A stretch of DNA of 64,000 bases from Rapana venosa (GCA_028751875.1 CM054135.1:4826092-4890091), one strand, 5' to 3'. Counted from the first letter of the stretch, positions 45,851 through 58,850 are shown. Numbers and translations: made by a program. The notes: generated from the sequence alone by a model not told the origin.

Positions 45851-48520
45851 CGACAAAACCCTTCTTCATCATCAGACCCGGGGAATTGGGGGTTTCGTGG
45901 GGGAACATAAAAGGACGTTTGCCGTGGAAGCCTTCCCCCACATCTCGGTCCTGGGGTCTGCGAAATTTGTGCCAAAGTATTCATCCTGGTCCTTTCTTTT
46001 ATGTTGTCCATCCATGACTTGTTCGTTTCCCCCCTTCTGAAAACCTTGGGATTTTTCCCCTGCAGTACTGTTTTTGGGCAGGGGTGTTGTGGCGGGTGCG
46101 GGGCCCGGAAAACCAGGTCAGTTTTTTCTTCTTGCGAGGGGGGAAAAGGGGGTTTTCCTGTGGACCTCCCCACCCCCCCTTTGTTATTTGACTCTTGAAA
46201 AATTTCTTTGGTTTTTACGATCTCTCCAGGATATCCCCAGTTTTTCTATGGCATTTTTTTTCCCGAATGCCTGGATTCGCTTTGCTTTTTCAGCAGTCAA
46301 TTCCAGGTTTAAAACTTCCGTACAGCAGGATCGCTGAATTAGGGCTTTGTAGAGTTTTAGTTTGTTTGGGAAAAATGATCCCCTTTAAACTTTTCCTTTG
46401 GGGTGGGGGGTTTTTTGGTCATGGAGTTGTTGCCATGGTTTGTCAAATTTGATTTGTCTTTCGATCGCCGCCCTTTTGGATTTGTAGCCCCGGGATGGTT
46501 TTTAAAAAAAGCATAAAAACTCCCCCTTTGGGGCCCTTTTCTGAAAATTTTTTACCCGGTGGCATTGTCATGCTGTTAAAAAGTATTTTATTTTTTCTCC
46601 GAGCCCCACCTCATCCCATTTGTTTCCAGCTCTGTTCTCAAGTTTGGTGTAGTTTCTTGCAGTCTTTTTACTTCCCCCCAATGTTTTTAAATTGTCATCG
46701 GCAAACCGTAAGTTTTGAGGGGTTTTGGCCAAGGGAGAGGGTTTGGGTTTGGGAAAGTAATGGGGGGTTTCTCTCTTGATTTTTTCCCCAAGAACAGTTG
46801 AACGGACTGGGGGAAAAACGGGAAACCTTGGTGGGCCCCCCAAAAAACTTTTGGGATTGAAGTAGTCCCCCGACCTGATTGTTCAAAAGGACGGGCACTC
46901 CTTGCAGTGTTGTATAGTGTTAAATGGTTTGCATTTAGTCCTTCTTCAATGCCAAACTGAGGACCTGCCACAGGCCTTGTGCCATATTGGGCAAAAGCCT
47001 TCTTGAAGTCGATGAAATTGTGGAACGGGCTCTCCCGAGTTGGAAAATGTTTTTCCTCTGATGTGGCAGTTTAAAAAAACTGTTCGATTTTGTCCCGCCT
47101 TTCCCTGAAACCCCGCTTGTTCCTCTGCAAGGTGTTTTCTGCCTCCTTCTTTTAGTTTGAAATTTAAAATAACTTTTAGATGTCTTTTGGCGTGCTGATT
47201 TAGGTGATTGTTCTATAGTTTTGGAAATTTGGGGAAATTTCCCCCTTTTTGGGCAGGGGATGTTGGGGTGATTGGTGTCTTTTTTGTTGGCACTGTTTTG
47301 GGCTCCCCAAACTTCTGACAGATTGCTGTAACCCCCTTTTTTGAGGGGCTGTTTCGCCCCATTTCTTGAAGCAGCTTGCTGGTTTTGTCGGGTCCCGGGG
47401 ACTTTCCCAATGGTAAGCTGCGGATGGCTTCTTCCCCTTTTCCCCCCAGTATAGGTAATGGCGAGGGGGTTTGAAAGTTGCTGCCCTTTTCTTCTATTTG
47501 GGTCTTGTCAGGTTGTTTTTTGGGTTTGGGTTTTACAGTTCTTGACAATTTAAGGGCCCCCTGCTCAATTTCCCCTGAGCTTTCTGTGGGGGAGGGTTTT
47601 GGAGCGTCTTCAATGATTTTGATTTGGTTTGGGAAATGGTTTTTTTTGGGGTTTCTTCAGGGTGTCGTATGCCCCTTTTTCTGTTGCCCCCTTTCCCTGT
47701 TTTTTTCGATTCATCACATTGATCATGTCCCCTTTCTTTGGCCTTTAAAAAATTTACTTCTTCACGAGTTTTTTGGCCTCCCGGTATTCTTTTGGGGTTG
47801 GAAAAACCTGGTTTGGGGTTTTAGTGGTTTCCCTTTTGTCGAAGGGTCCCCAAAATGTCTTGGGGAGTCCCTGGCTGGGTTGGGTTTTTTCCCCTGCCGG
47901 GCCGAGTACCTCCTTGCGGGTTTTTGGACTGCCTAAATTTAAGTTGTTGGTGAGGTCATTGATGTTTATTGTCCGGAGGGGTTAAAGGGGCCAAAAAAAC
48001 CGCCAAGCTTTGTTGAAGAAACTCTCGAAATCTGGTCTTCAGTTTGGGCCACGTCAAATTTGATACCGGGGGGTTTTCAGGCTGTTTGTTTTTTTTTTCA
48101 GCTTCATTTTGTTTCCCGCAAACACAAAGGGGTGGTCCGGTGCTATGTCAGGGTCCAGGGTAAAGGGTTTTTTTGTTTGGTCTGGGTTTATGCTGGATTT
48201 GAAAGCGCCGTGGTTTTTAAGTTAAAAATTTTTTTTTGGTTAAGGGGGTCTTTCGTTTTTGGGCACCAAAAGGGTTTTCCTCCCTTTTACTGCTTTTGGG
48301 GATTTGGGGTATTGGCAAGGGAAGTCTTGTGGGTGCAGGGGAAATTTCCGCAGACGTGTTCCCTTTTCGTTGGTCCCCCCCGGGTTTAAAATGGGCCCCT
48401 GTTCCGGCCCTTGGTTGTAAGGGGTAAAGGGCCCCACTTTGGCGTTGTTAAAATCCCCCTTGGAAAGGGTGAGGGCCTGCCCTTGGGATTTTTTAATTGG
48501 GCACTTTTAAAATTTTTAAA
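45851..48520 (-). pseudogene. Non-LTR retrotransposon ORF2 (endonuclease + reverse transcriptase), corrupted
   Basis: Pieces appear in the right N-to-C order on the minus strand. EEP endonuclease: GDFNNAKVG (about 48425-48455) and GGTNEKGTRLRKF. Pre-RT segment: about 47600-47950. Reverse transcriptase: FHNFIDFKKAF (about 47005) and the catalytic RFADDN (about 46690), equivalent to the YADD box, followed by GSKKTARNYTKL. C-terminus: SKTVLQG-like text, then KSWMDNIKERTRMNTLAQI (about 46010), ending near 45870. Indels and homopolymer changes break the frame throughout. Because neighbouring sequence is equally damaged, it cannot be decided whether the element itself is dead. Confidence 0.78.
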
Positions 48521-51500
48521 AAAATTCTTTCTACTTTATCTGTAGGGGCAGAAAGATGGTTCCCCTTTTTGTTTTTATGATGGTGATGGTTTTTGGGTTT
48601 TGGCCCACAACCCCTATGGTGATAATCCTGCTGGAAGCCGGGTACGGGTGTTTAAAGCCCCCCCCAAAAATTTTTCCCTTTGGGTTTCCCGTTTTGGGCC
48701 CCTCCATGTTTGGGGAAGTTTTCTTGGCCTCTGGTTTCCAGATCTTGTTGCCTTTTTAAGGGGAGTACTCTCAAATCCTGTCCCTTTTACTTCTCCGAGT
48801 TAAATAATGTCCCCCTTTATATCGGTAAGCTCAAAACTCCCAGTTTTTTTGATTTTTTTCCCCACTGGTGAGTGTACGGACCCTTTTCCCGGGGACCCAA
48901 AGGTTTATTTGTTTTTCTTAAAGGGGGTTAAGTAGTGTTTTTTAAATCCAGTAGTGACTTGTCCTTCCACCTTGGTGTTACAAGGAAAAGCGCCGGGCGT
49001 TGGTTTTTCCCCGGGCCCCCCCCGGACCGATTCCCGGGATCCCTTTGGCTTTGCATTTGTCCCCTTTTATGTTTTTTCTGGGGGGTTTTTTATATTCCTT
49101 TGGTGGGGCCCCAAATTTTCCCCTCCAAAATTTTTCATAAAGTTTTGGGTTTTATCTATTGGGTTTTTTCCCCACATGCGACAGGTTTTTACTGGTTTTC
49201 ATGGGGTACCAGTTTGCAAAAGCGAGAATTCTCTGAATTTACCCCCGACCCTTTTTAAAAAATTCCCAAAATTTTTTTTGATTTCCCCCCCCAAATGTTT
49301 AAAAATTTGGGTTGAAAAGTTTTTTAAAAAAGCAGGGTAAAATTTTCCCCCTTTTTTGTTAAAAGAATATTAACAGGGGGACAAATTCCCCCAGAGCATA
49401 TGTATATTATAAAGGGATATAATAAAAGCAGTCATTGATAGTAAATTTTTGGTTTATAATGATCAATAGAGGTTTTTAAAGATTATCCCGACTAAAAAAT
49501 AAAAAAAATCAATTTTTTTTTTCTCTCTTTTTTATTTTTCCCTTTTTTTTTCTTTTGACAATTTACAACAGAAGAAAAGGGTTTGAAAATGCGTCGCAAG
49601 TGATAATTTAAAGAGAAAAATAAGTAAAATTTAAAAAATGAAAAAATGATTTAAAAATTTTTTTGGGGGAAGTTAGGGTAAGGCGTTTTGGGGGCTCTCC
49701 CCAATTTTTGCTGTGGGTTTTTTTAAAATTTTTTAAACCCCTTTTTTGTTGTGTTTCGCGTACAATAGAGGGCCCCCAAAATAGAGAATGTCGATTTGCG
49801 TTAATGTTGCTTTGGGTCCAATATGGAAGTCCATCCAGAAATATGGGGAGTGGGTTGGGGGTGGGGAAAATTTGATAAAAATTTAAATTTTCCAAAAAAG
49901 GGAATTTTAACAAAACTCTATGGGGGAAATTGTTGGGGTTTTTTTAAGAAGTTTTGGGGCTATAAGTTTGTAAAAAAACTTTTTCAGTAGCCCTTTTTTT
50001 AGACTCTCTGACAGCCCGGGGTTTGGGTTTTTATCTAAAAAATTTGGATTTACAAAGTTTCCCAAAAAGCAAAAACTTGCTCCCTTTCCCGTTAACAACG
50101 GTTAGAAAAGGGCCCAAAGTTTGGGAAAAGGTGTCATCCAAAGGGTTTTTTGATTTAGAGTCCAAACCTATGCCTTAAAATTTAAATTTGTTTTCTTTCT
50201 TTAAAACTGTTACCAAATTTATTGTTAAAGGGAAAAATCCCAAATTGGAATTTCTTTGGGGTGGAGTACGAGCCGCCGTTTTAAGGCCCCGGACCCGGGC
50301 TATCCTCCAAAACAAAAAGTTTAAATTGGGCAAAGGGATACAAAAGAAATATTTTTTCCTTTTAGAAAGGAGGGCTTTCCCGAAAAACAGACAAGAAAAT
50401 TTGTAGTTTCAAAGTGAAAGGGGGACAAGCATTGGGGGCTACAGTTGGAGAAATTTAATCATTTCCCCTTTTTCCCGGGACCCAAAAAAAAATGATGGGG
50501 AAATACCGGGCAAAAAGGGCACAGTTTGGGAGATTTTTCGTACAGTCTTCATCGTGTACCACAAGATGGGGGGGAAAATATGACAAAGTTATTTAAAATT
50601 TCTAAACTGACGGGGAATTTGGGCAGGAGCCAACCCAAAGGGGAGGTCAAAGGGGTTTTTGGAAAAGGTTAAACCAAAAGGAAATTTCAATCTCTTGGTT
50701 TTTGGTTCAATTAAAAGTTTTTCCCCTTGTGGTAAACCCTACAAAAGCCTTTTCATAATTAGTTGGGTCTTCCCTTTGGTAAAAAATTTATAAAATTTTT
50801 TTTTTTTGTGGCCCACCGGAAACTCCCCAGGAAAAAATTTATGACAGAAAAAGGAAGGAAATTTACTTGAAAGCAAAAAAATGCTTTTTAAAATTTTTTA
50901 GAAGAAAAATTTCACCCATTGAATCTTTGTGCCTTTTTGTTTGAGGGTTTTTTTTAATAAACACGATAAAGGGAGGTCTTTGGTGTTTTTCCCCCGCCAC
51001 GTGGGGTAAACTTAGTGGTTTTTGTAATTCTTTTAAAATCACCAGGGAAAGTGTGGTCCTGACGCCGGCAAAGGGGAAAATTTTTTAAAAAGAAACGGCC
51101 CTTTGTTGGATCTCCGGGGGAGAGATGCAATTTCCCCCTTGACCCTGGCATAGTGAAAACGTAGGGGCGGAAAACGTTTGCCGGGGAAAGAGTTACAACC
51201 CTTCCTTGCATTATGGGGAGGAAATTCACGTTGCCTTGTTTAAAAAAGCAAAAAGAAAAAAAGATTAAAACTGGAAGTTGAAATCAATCCCTGACAACCT
51301 TTTAGGCAAAAACCCAAGCAAGGGAAAACACTTTTTGGAACTCTCTTTTTTTGTGGTTTTTTTTTAGAGTATCTTTATTTGTGCTGGCTCATTTTCTGTG
51401 ACGTTCCCGTCCTGCTGTTCAAACAAACCCCTTCCCTTTCGATTCCAACCCGTAAATTTTTGTTTTTGTCGCATCCCCAGGGAAAAAGATATACGGGAGT

Positions 51501-51690
51501 CTGTCAATTTCAGGCCCGCGCGGGAGCCCCCAGCCAGAGGGGCCCCGCTTTTTTGCTGTGTTCTTGTGTGGGTGAAAAAGGTTTTCCCTTTGTAAGCCCC
51601 ATTTGCGAAAAGCCAAATAAATTTAGTGGGGGGCGAGGCTGCCCTTGGGGCTAACGAGGTATTTTTTTTTTTTAATTTTTTATTTTTTAA
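48521..51690. other. Homopolymer-damaged sequence, no gene seen
   Basis: The first few hundred bases (to about 49000) may be the N-terminal endonuclease part of the LINE. Beyond that no motif, repeat or exon is recognisable. Frames of 60-128 residues are Phe/Pro/Gly-rich and follow the run artefact. Confidence 0.45.
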
Positions 51691-51704
51691 CCCCTTTAAG
51701 GGCA

Positions 51705-52040
51705 CGAGGGTTTCTCTGCGTGAAATTTTGGGTTGTCTTTTCCCCGGGGAGAGCGCGTGCCCAAGAGCAGCGCCACCTTTTTTTCTTCTTTTGGTCGCAA
51801 TGTTTTGGTTTTTCCCATCAGAGGGGGCTTTTTTTTTGAACTTTTTCCAGGGACAAAATCTTTGTTGCCCTGGGGGTTTTTTACGTGCGCCTTTTTAAAA
51901 TTTTTTGGGGTAAACACGGGACCCGGTTTATCGTTTCCCTTCGAAAGGGGCTAGCGCCCCAAAACCCCTCATGGTCTAATTGCATGGGGGGGAAAATTTT
52001 TGGGGCCCCAAAAGGGATTTCGAACCCCGAAAACCCAAAC
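51705..52040 (+). repeat. Mollusc-type dispersed SINE, longest copy (corrupted)
   Basis: Begins GGGTTTCTCTGCGTGAAATT and continues GGGGAGAGCGCGTGCCCAAG, AGCAGCGCCACC, TTTTTACGTGCGCC, ACACGGGACCCGGTTTATCG, CTAGCGCC, CTCATGGTCTAATTG and GGGATTTCGAACCCCG. The last part, not present in the other copies, contains a TTCGAACC box B-like motif, which suggests the tRNA-like part lies at this end. Confidence 0.7.
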
Positions 52041-55000
52041 CCACACGGACTTTTCGCCCTTCTAGACAGGCCGTTCCCCCCCAAAACCCAAACCCATCCA
52101 ATAATGACCCCATTCCCCCCCGCCTTTTTGGGAATTCACAACCCCCAAGGGGTTTTGGGTTCCCGTCAAAACAGGCAAGGAGTGTAAGGAAACCGGAAAA
52201 CTTTTGGGGGGCCAAAAGAGACCGTTAGCCTTCCAGTGTAGTTTTCTTTTACTGGCTTTTTAAAAAAAAACCCCTTTTGGGGAAAAAAAATTCCTTTAAA
52301 AACCCCACTTTTCCTTAAAAAACCTACCTTCCCCAATTGATTTTTTGCCATAAACAAAAAGGGGGGAAAATTATTCACAAATTTCCCCATTGATTGGTTC
52401 CTTTTTTTAAATGTGTTTTTTGTTGTTTTGTTTCTACGTTTTCTTTATGTTTTCCCTTTTTTTTGCTGAATTTCCCCTTTTTGTAAAGAAATTGAATTTA
52501 AATTGGGGATTTGGGGTTTTTTTGGGCCGGGTTTTTATCTTCGTAAGGCTTTCTAAAGGGTTTTTTTAAAATTTTTTTTAAAAATTTTTTTTTTAGCCCG
52601 ATTTTTTTTTTTTAGCTTTAAATTTGGCCTACTACAGTAGCTCTTTTCCCGGGGTTGGGAAGTGTATTTTTTTTCTACGACTTTTGGTTGGTTTAAACTT
52701 CCCCTGTAGCTACTTTTTCCAGTTTTCCCCCTTTTCCCTTTTTTTGCCCAAAATTAAAAACCCGTAAGATTTACGGTAGTTACTTTTCAAATTTCCCCTT
52801 TCTCTTCTTTCTTTCTAAATTCTCGTTTATAGATCAGTGAAGAATCTCTCTTTCTCTCTCCTCTCTCTCTCTCTCCCTTCTTCTTTTCTCCTCCTCTCTT
52901 CTTCTCTTCTCTTTTTCTTCTTTCTATTTTCTATTCTTTCTTCTTTTGTGCCCGTGGTTTTTGTTGAAATACCCTCAATCCTTTTTTTATCATTGTTGTT
53001 CAGTATCCCAAAAAGCTGTGTCCTTTTTTCTCTAACACTTTCCTGGGCATAAGTGGCCGGGGCCCCCGGCTTTTTTCTACGTCCCCGTTTGGATAGGCAA
53101 AGACAGAGGCAGGTTGCTATTGGGATTCTTAAAACAAAACCCCTTTGGGTTCCCGAGAATTTTTGACACATATGCACAGAGCCCCTAGGGGATTTTCTGG
53201 GGTTTTTTTTTTTTTTTCCGGGGGCGGGTTTTGGGAAAAATTGGGTTTCGGTTGGCCAAAAGGAAGGGTTTTTAAATGTTGAACTTGTTTGGGGGTCTTT
53301 ACGGATTTTGAAGGGGGGTTGTATTGTTGTATTTTAATTTTTTTCCCCGGGCGCTTGTTTGGTCGGAATGTGTGGCCTTTTGAAAACTTGGGGAAAATAA
53401 GACCCCAACCTTGTTTAATTTTTTTAAAAGGGAAACCATTTCCATTCCACCCGGTCAAAAATTTTTAAGGTTTTTTAAAGAGGGGGAGGGGGGAAGGATT
53501 TTGGGGAAATAGGCGGGTGGAGGAAGGAAGACCAAGGGGGGAAAAGTAAGGGATTGTTGGAGAAAGGGGAATTTGGGAAGGGATTGGGAGGGGGGGGAGG
53601 ATGGGAGGCGGAGGGCTCCTTGGAAATCCGGTCGGAAAAACCCGCTTTTTTGGAACGGGCCTTGGCCCAAAAAATTTAAAAATTTTAAATGTTTTTCCAA
53701 AAATTTAATTTAAAAAAATTTTAATTTTTAAAATTAAAACCATGGAAATTTTTAAACGCGGATCTTGCGCCGGGGGTCCTTTGTTGGGAGTTAAGGGGGG
53801 GGGCGGCGGCGGGGGTTTAACCCACTTATTCCGGGGGTTGGCCGGGTAAAAAAATTTTGGGGGGCCCATTCCCTCCTTTTCCCCCCCGGTTTGGGCGCCT
53901 GGGGGGGGGTTTTTTTGGTTTTCCGGGGCATTTGTCATTCCATTCCCCCCCCAGGGGCCCGGGGCTTAGGGAAACCCATGAGTGTTTGGGTCAAACCTCC
54001 TTTTTTGGCGGGTTTGGGGTCCGGGTTTTTTTTGGGGGGGATTTCCATCCTGTCGTTGGGACGGGGAAGGATCAAAATTTTTTATTTTGAAAAATTGGGA
54101 AAAATTGGGGGGCCGGTTTTTTTTTTCATCCAATTTTGGTTGTGGGCCCTTGGGGGAAAAGGGGGGGGGGTGGGGGGGGGAAGGGGGGATGTTTTTTAGG
54201 ATTGAAAATTTTAATTTTTTGGGAAAAAAAGAAGGAAAAAGAGACTTGTTTGATTTGGATTTTAAAGCGGTGTTATTTTTAGTTTTGTCTTGGGTTTTTT
54301 CCCTTTTAACTTGTTTTCCCAAAGGGGGGGAATTAGCCTTTCCCTTTTAAATTTGGAAAGGGAAAACGGCCCCTTTGGATTTTGGCTAATAAAAATTTCC
54401 AAAAGGGAGAATGAAAGAGGTTTTGGATTGGGGGGAAGGGAAAAGGGGGAAAAAAGGGGTTTGGGGGGAAAGGGTAGGAAAGGGCCAAAGGAGAATGATA
54501 ACAAGGGCCTTAAAAGGAGAAGATTTCAGGGGAAAAAGGGGGTTTTGGGGAAGTTTTACGGAAAGGGCAAAAGGGAAGGGAAAAATTTTTTTTCTGGCTT
54601 CTTTTAAATTTAATTGAAAATTGGCCTTTTGGCCACCTTAAAAAAAAGGTTTTTTCAAAAATTTAAATTTAAATTTAAAAATTTAAAATAAAATTAAAAA
54701 ATAACTGAACTTTTAACCTTACTTCCGAAAAAACCCTTTCTTTGGGGATTGGGAATTTTAAAAGAAAAAGCGCGGTTTCCCCTTTAAACAGGGGGAAATT
54801 AAAAACCCCCTTAAAAAAAAAATTTGGAGGGTTAATTGTAATCCCTTTTGTGTAATTTTTACCCCAAAAGGGTTTTTGGGTTTTTTAGGGGTTTAGAAAA
54901 TTTTTTATGCCCCCAAAAATTTTGGGGGTTGGGACGGGGCCTGAAAATAAACCCAAGTGGACATTAAGGGGGTTTTTTTTCTTTTTCCCCCTCCAAAGGC

Positions 55001-56425
55001 CCAAAGCTGAATGGGGTTTGTAAGATGAAAATGTTATCTTTTCCCCCGGTACGTTGGGTTACCAAAAAAAGTTAATTTTGGTTTGGTAAGAAAAAGCCTT
55101 TTTTTTTCCCATCCCCCCGGGGAAAGGGGATTGACCAGGGGGAGCGGGGTAAGGGTTGTTTGGTAAACCGAAGGGAAGGAATAATTTGGGGGAAAAAAGG
55201 CCTATATTTGGGTTCTTAAATTTTTTTATTGGTATTTAAAGGGCCCAGGTGGCCTATAACTAGTCTGGTGGGGGCCCGTAAATCAAAATTTTCCCCTTTT
55301 TTTACATTGCTTGCCTTAAGGGATTTAAAAAACCCTAATTATGGACCTGGGGTTAAATTTCACAAGGCCCTTTTTAACCCCTGGTTTTGAGTTTCCAAAG
55401 GGGGGTTTTTTTAAAAAGTAGAAGTTTTAAAAAGAAATTGTTGTTGTTGGGGGGTTTTTGAAAGAGACAAATTTCCAAAAACAGAAACCCTTTACTTAAA
55501 TTGGGGATAAGGAATGTTTTACAAAAAAAACCCACTGAAAATTTTTAAAAAGGAAAATTAAAGCCTTGATTTAGCTTTTTCCTTGTTACTCGGTAAGCCT
55601 CCTGGGGTTTTACCATGGGGAGTTCGATAGGGACAAAATTTTAAACCAAACAGCATAAATTTTAAAAATTCCTTAATGTCCCCGACATCGGCTTTCGGTT
55701 TCCTTTAATTTTTTTTTGGGTTTTTTCCCCGGCACAAAGGGTTTCCCCTTAAAGGGGGAGAATGGGGGGGTTTTTAACTTTTTTTAAAAAACTTCTGCGT
55801 GCGTTTCCCCCTAGAACCCCGTTGTGCCCCGATTTTGGGGGGGGGGGGGTCCTTTAAAACCCCAAAGGGGGGGAAAGGGGTTTTTAAGGGTTTTTCCCGG
55901 TGGGGGGACGAATGGGGTATCAGATGGAAAACTTTTTATTTCCCCTGGCTCCTTCCCCCGGTTTACCCAAAATTTTCCGGTTTTTTGGTTTTTTTGGTTT
56001 GTCTTCCATTGGGGGGCTGGCCCTTCGACTTTGGGGTTTTTCTTAATTTTTTTGTTTTTGGTAAAAAAATTAAAAAAAAAATATTAAAGTTATGTTTTTT
56101 TAAATTTCCCTTTTCCCCCTTGTTTAAAAGGGAAACTTTAAAACAAAAAACCCCCCCGACCCAACAAATTGGGGGTTTAACCAAAGAAAAAGGGAAAGAT
56201 AAAAGTTTGGGGTGGCTTTGCCGCCCAAAAGTGGGTAAAAAACATAAAATTTAAACCGACCAAAATTTGTTTTGGTTTGGGTTTTATTTTTTGAAAAAAA
56301 AACCATTTAAAATTTCTTAAAAATTGGTTGAATCGGTTTTAAAAAAAAGCCCCCATTAAAACGAAAAAAAAAAAGGATTACCTTTTTTTGGGTTTTTAAA
56401 AAATTTAGGTTTTGGGTAAAAATGT
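52041..56425. other. Homopolymer-damaged sequence, no gene seen
   Basis: A CT-rich tract lies at about 52840-52945. The remainder is dominated by G, T, A and C runs. Frames such as 55799-56254 (151 residues, Gly/Phe/Pro/Lys) are not believable as proteins. Confidence 0.45.
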
Positions 56426-57530
56426 CCTCGATCCATCGTAATGTGACTGGTACTACTCAGTCAAGATGCCCGTGAAGGACTGCCATCAACGCTACAAGGC
56501 ATGCTGACTGCTGTGTGGAAAAAATGTCTCTCTTTTTTTTAAATATCGGAGGCAGAGGCATTCAGACCATCGTTTTTCTAGACTGTCACATTAGACTTTG
56601 GAATCACTACCCTTGAACACAAGACAACATTGTGTACAGAAGGAAGTCTGTGTCCCAGAACCAAAGAGATAAATCGAAAGCCTAAAACACAGGGCAAGCT
56701 GAACAAGACCAGACATTGACCTGTCACTATCGTGCTTGTTTCTCCCCACCCAACCCCACCCCCAACGCGTATTCACTAAAAGAGATTTTTTTTTTCAAAC
56801 CACCTTGTGCTGTCTGGGCGATCTGTGTGTACTCTGTGTATCTCTTCTGTGCGTTAACACCCAGCAATCAACTAGAAGGAGAAGGAACCGACATGTCCCT
56901 TCATGTGAAGTCGACACTACTAAGGCAGTGAACGTGATGTGGCCAAAACTTCTAATGACTCAAAAGCCAGCCTAGAAGAGTGTGGGGAAGAAAGGGAACA
57001 GAAAAACCTGTATGTAATACCTGACATTGCGGAAGTAGTGAGCTGTACTGATTCTGGAATGAAAGAGTGTGTCAGGATGCAGGGGTGAGGTGGGATGAAA
57101 CCTGCCAGTGAGTGCTGTGAACCACAGAAAACCAGTGTAGCTAGCATCTGAACTTATTTCGTCTGATGTTAAGACGTGATCACAGAAATTCAGCGAAAGA
57201 TTTCCAGAGAACGGAAATGAGCTCCACAACATAAATAAAAGATATGCAAGGCATGACAAAACCTAGAGCAGCCGTAAATACAGGGAATTCTAACGTAGGT
57301 ATATCATGACTGATCCATTGATGACTTTAACGAGTGTTAAAAAGAACGGTGGCGTAACAATCAGTTAGTGATACATGTGCTGGAACTGAATGTTTGTATG
57401 TGGCATCGTTCCATGATGTGATAAAACCATGTCATGATGATCATTGTGTTGCATACGTGTGTGGAAATTTCTGGAGTGTCTGTTTCGTCCCCGACCCTCT
57501 GATCCCATGAGAAAGGGCATAAAACGTACC
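56426..57530. other. Unique, clean noncoding sequence
   Basis: Sequence quality changes sharply near 56425 and base runs become normal. No domain-bearing frame is present (longest about 103 residues). No repeat shared with the rest of the window was recognised. Confidence 0.55.
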
Positions 57531-58450
57531 ACAACTTGTGCTGACATAGTGGTTTCCATGTCCGGTTTTTGCCTTACATTTGGTTTTGTACCAGACGTAA
57601 GGTTTGAAAACGAAAATGCCTGTATCAGTGACTTGTGTGACACGATGCTGAATGGCTTATAAAGCTTTAACAGCAATAAATTTTTGTTCGTTGTTCAGCC
57701 GTTCTCTGTCCCCCTGCTAGAAACAACAACAAGAACAACACTTTATCATTAGCTGGTAATATCTGTGTTTATTGCACGTTTAACTATGATATGGAATCCA
57801 TTGTCCACATAATGTTAATGGTTGTTTGGCCTTGTAAATTGTCTTTTTCTCTTCATAGTCAATATGTGTTTTGGGCCCAGTTCTCCCTCCCACTCTCCCC
57901 TTGTTAATGGGCTAAAAGTTACCAAATAACTACTTTCTCTCTCTCTCTCCCTCTCTCTCTGCGCCTGTTTCTGAAAGATGCTTTACAATAATCACCCCCC
58001 CCCTATCTCTCCTCCGCCTCCCTGTCTTTCTGTAAAAAGATATGTCACCAAGGGAAAAAAACGATGAACAAAAAACAGGAGACTTAACACAGAGAAAAAA
58101 ATCCTGTAAAAAAATACAAAAATGCCCATAGAATACACCACAGCATGGTCCCGCTCAAATTACAAGCAGCACGTTCCCCCCCTCCCCCTCTACCCACATC
58201 ACCCACCCCCTCCACCATCTTCTTTTATCTCACCCTGCCTCCCCAAAGACCCTTCACACCTAGTTTAACGTAACGCGAAAGATTGTAGAGAAACACTCAT
58301 GGAAATTTGCAAAAACAAAGAAACAAACAGAACCCTCAAAAAGCAACCCGTAAACAAATATACAAAACCCTCACAGTTATTGAAAATGCAATCACCAAGC
58401 GAGTCTTTATGTCGTCTCTATGGAAAAAAAACACATTTTTTAAGGACCTT

Positions 58451-58540
58451 ACGCACGCGCGCGCACATCTGTGTATGTATGCATGCGCGCGCGCGCGTGT
58501 GTGGTGTGTGTGTGTGTGTGTGTGTGGTGTGTGTTGTTGG
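58451..58540. repeat. Alternating CG/CA/GT tract (Z-DNA type)
   Basis: ACGCACGCGCGCGCACAT, then GTATGCATGCGCGCGCGCGT, then (GT)n: almost unbroken purine-pyrimidine alternation. The same tract recurs at 61507-61590. Confidence 0.9.
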
Positions 58541-58624
58541 TTCATCTTAAAGTTTTATTTACTTTCTGTTAGTTTATAGGATTACGAAAAAGCATGTGTT
58601 GTTTTGTTTTGTTTTGTTTTGAAT

Positions 58625-58790
58625 CCAGTCTTTGTGTACTGCGGGTTTTGTAACTTTTGTCATCCGTTCCCACCGGCACAGATGGCCTTCTCTTCTGGAA
58701 GACAGAACAGTTTTAGCGTGTGTACAAGATGTTCTGCATGTGTTCGCACACGAGACTCCGTTTTTATTTTCATCCGAAGGATGTGTGTGT
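58625..58790 (-). repeat. Diverged SINE with box B-like core (reverse)
   Basis: Reverse complement of the family at 24858. TCATCCGTTCCCACCGGCAC, GTACAAGATGTTCTGCATGT and TTTTCATCCGAAGGATG can be matched to that consensus, with the box B region degraded (TGTTCGCACACGAG). It is followed by GT repeats to about 58860. Confidence 0.7.
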
Positions 58791-58816
58791 GTGCATGCAT
58801 GCGCGCGTGCGGTGGC

Positions 58817-58850
<34 letters not shown>

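Noticed and set aside
45264..46040. Lys/Arg/Glu-rich 258-residue ORF
   Set aside because: Its core is the GAA tract, and its ends overlap the reverse-strand LINE.
57365..57676. Minus-strand ORF of 103 residues
   Set aside because: No similarity is recognised. It spans the start of the duplicated unit, and the second unit does not keep the same N-terminal part.
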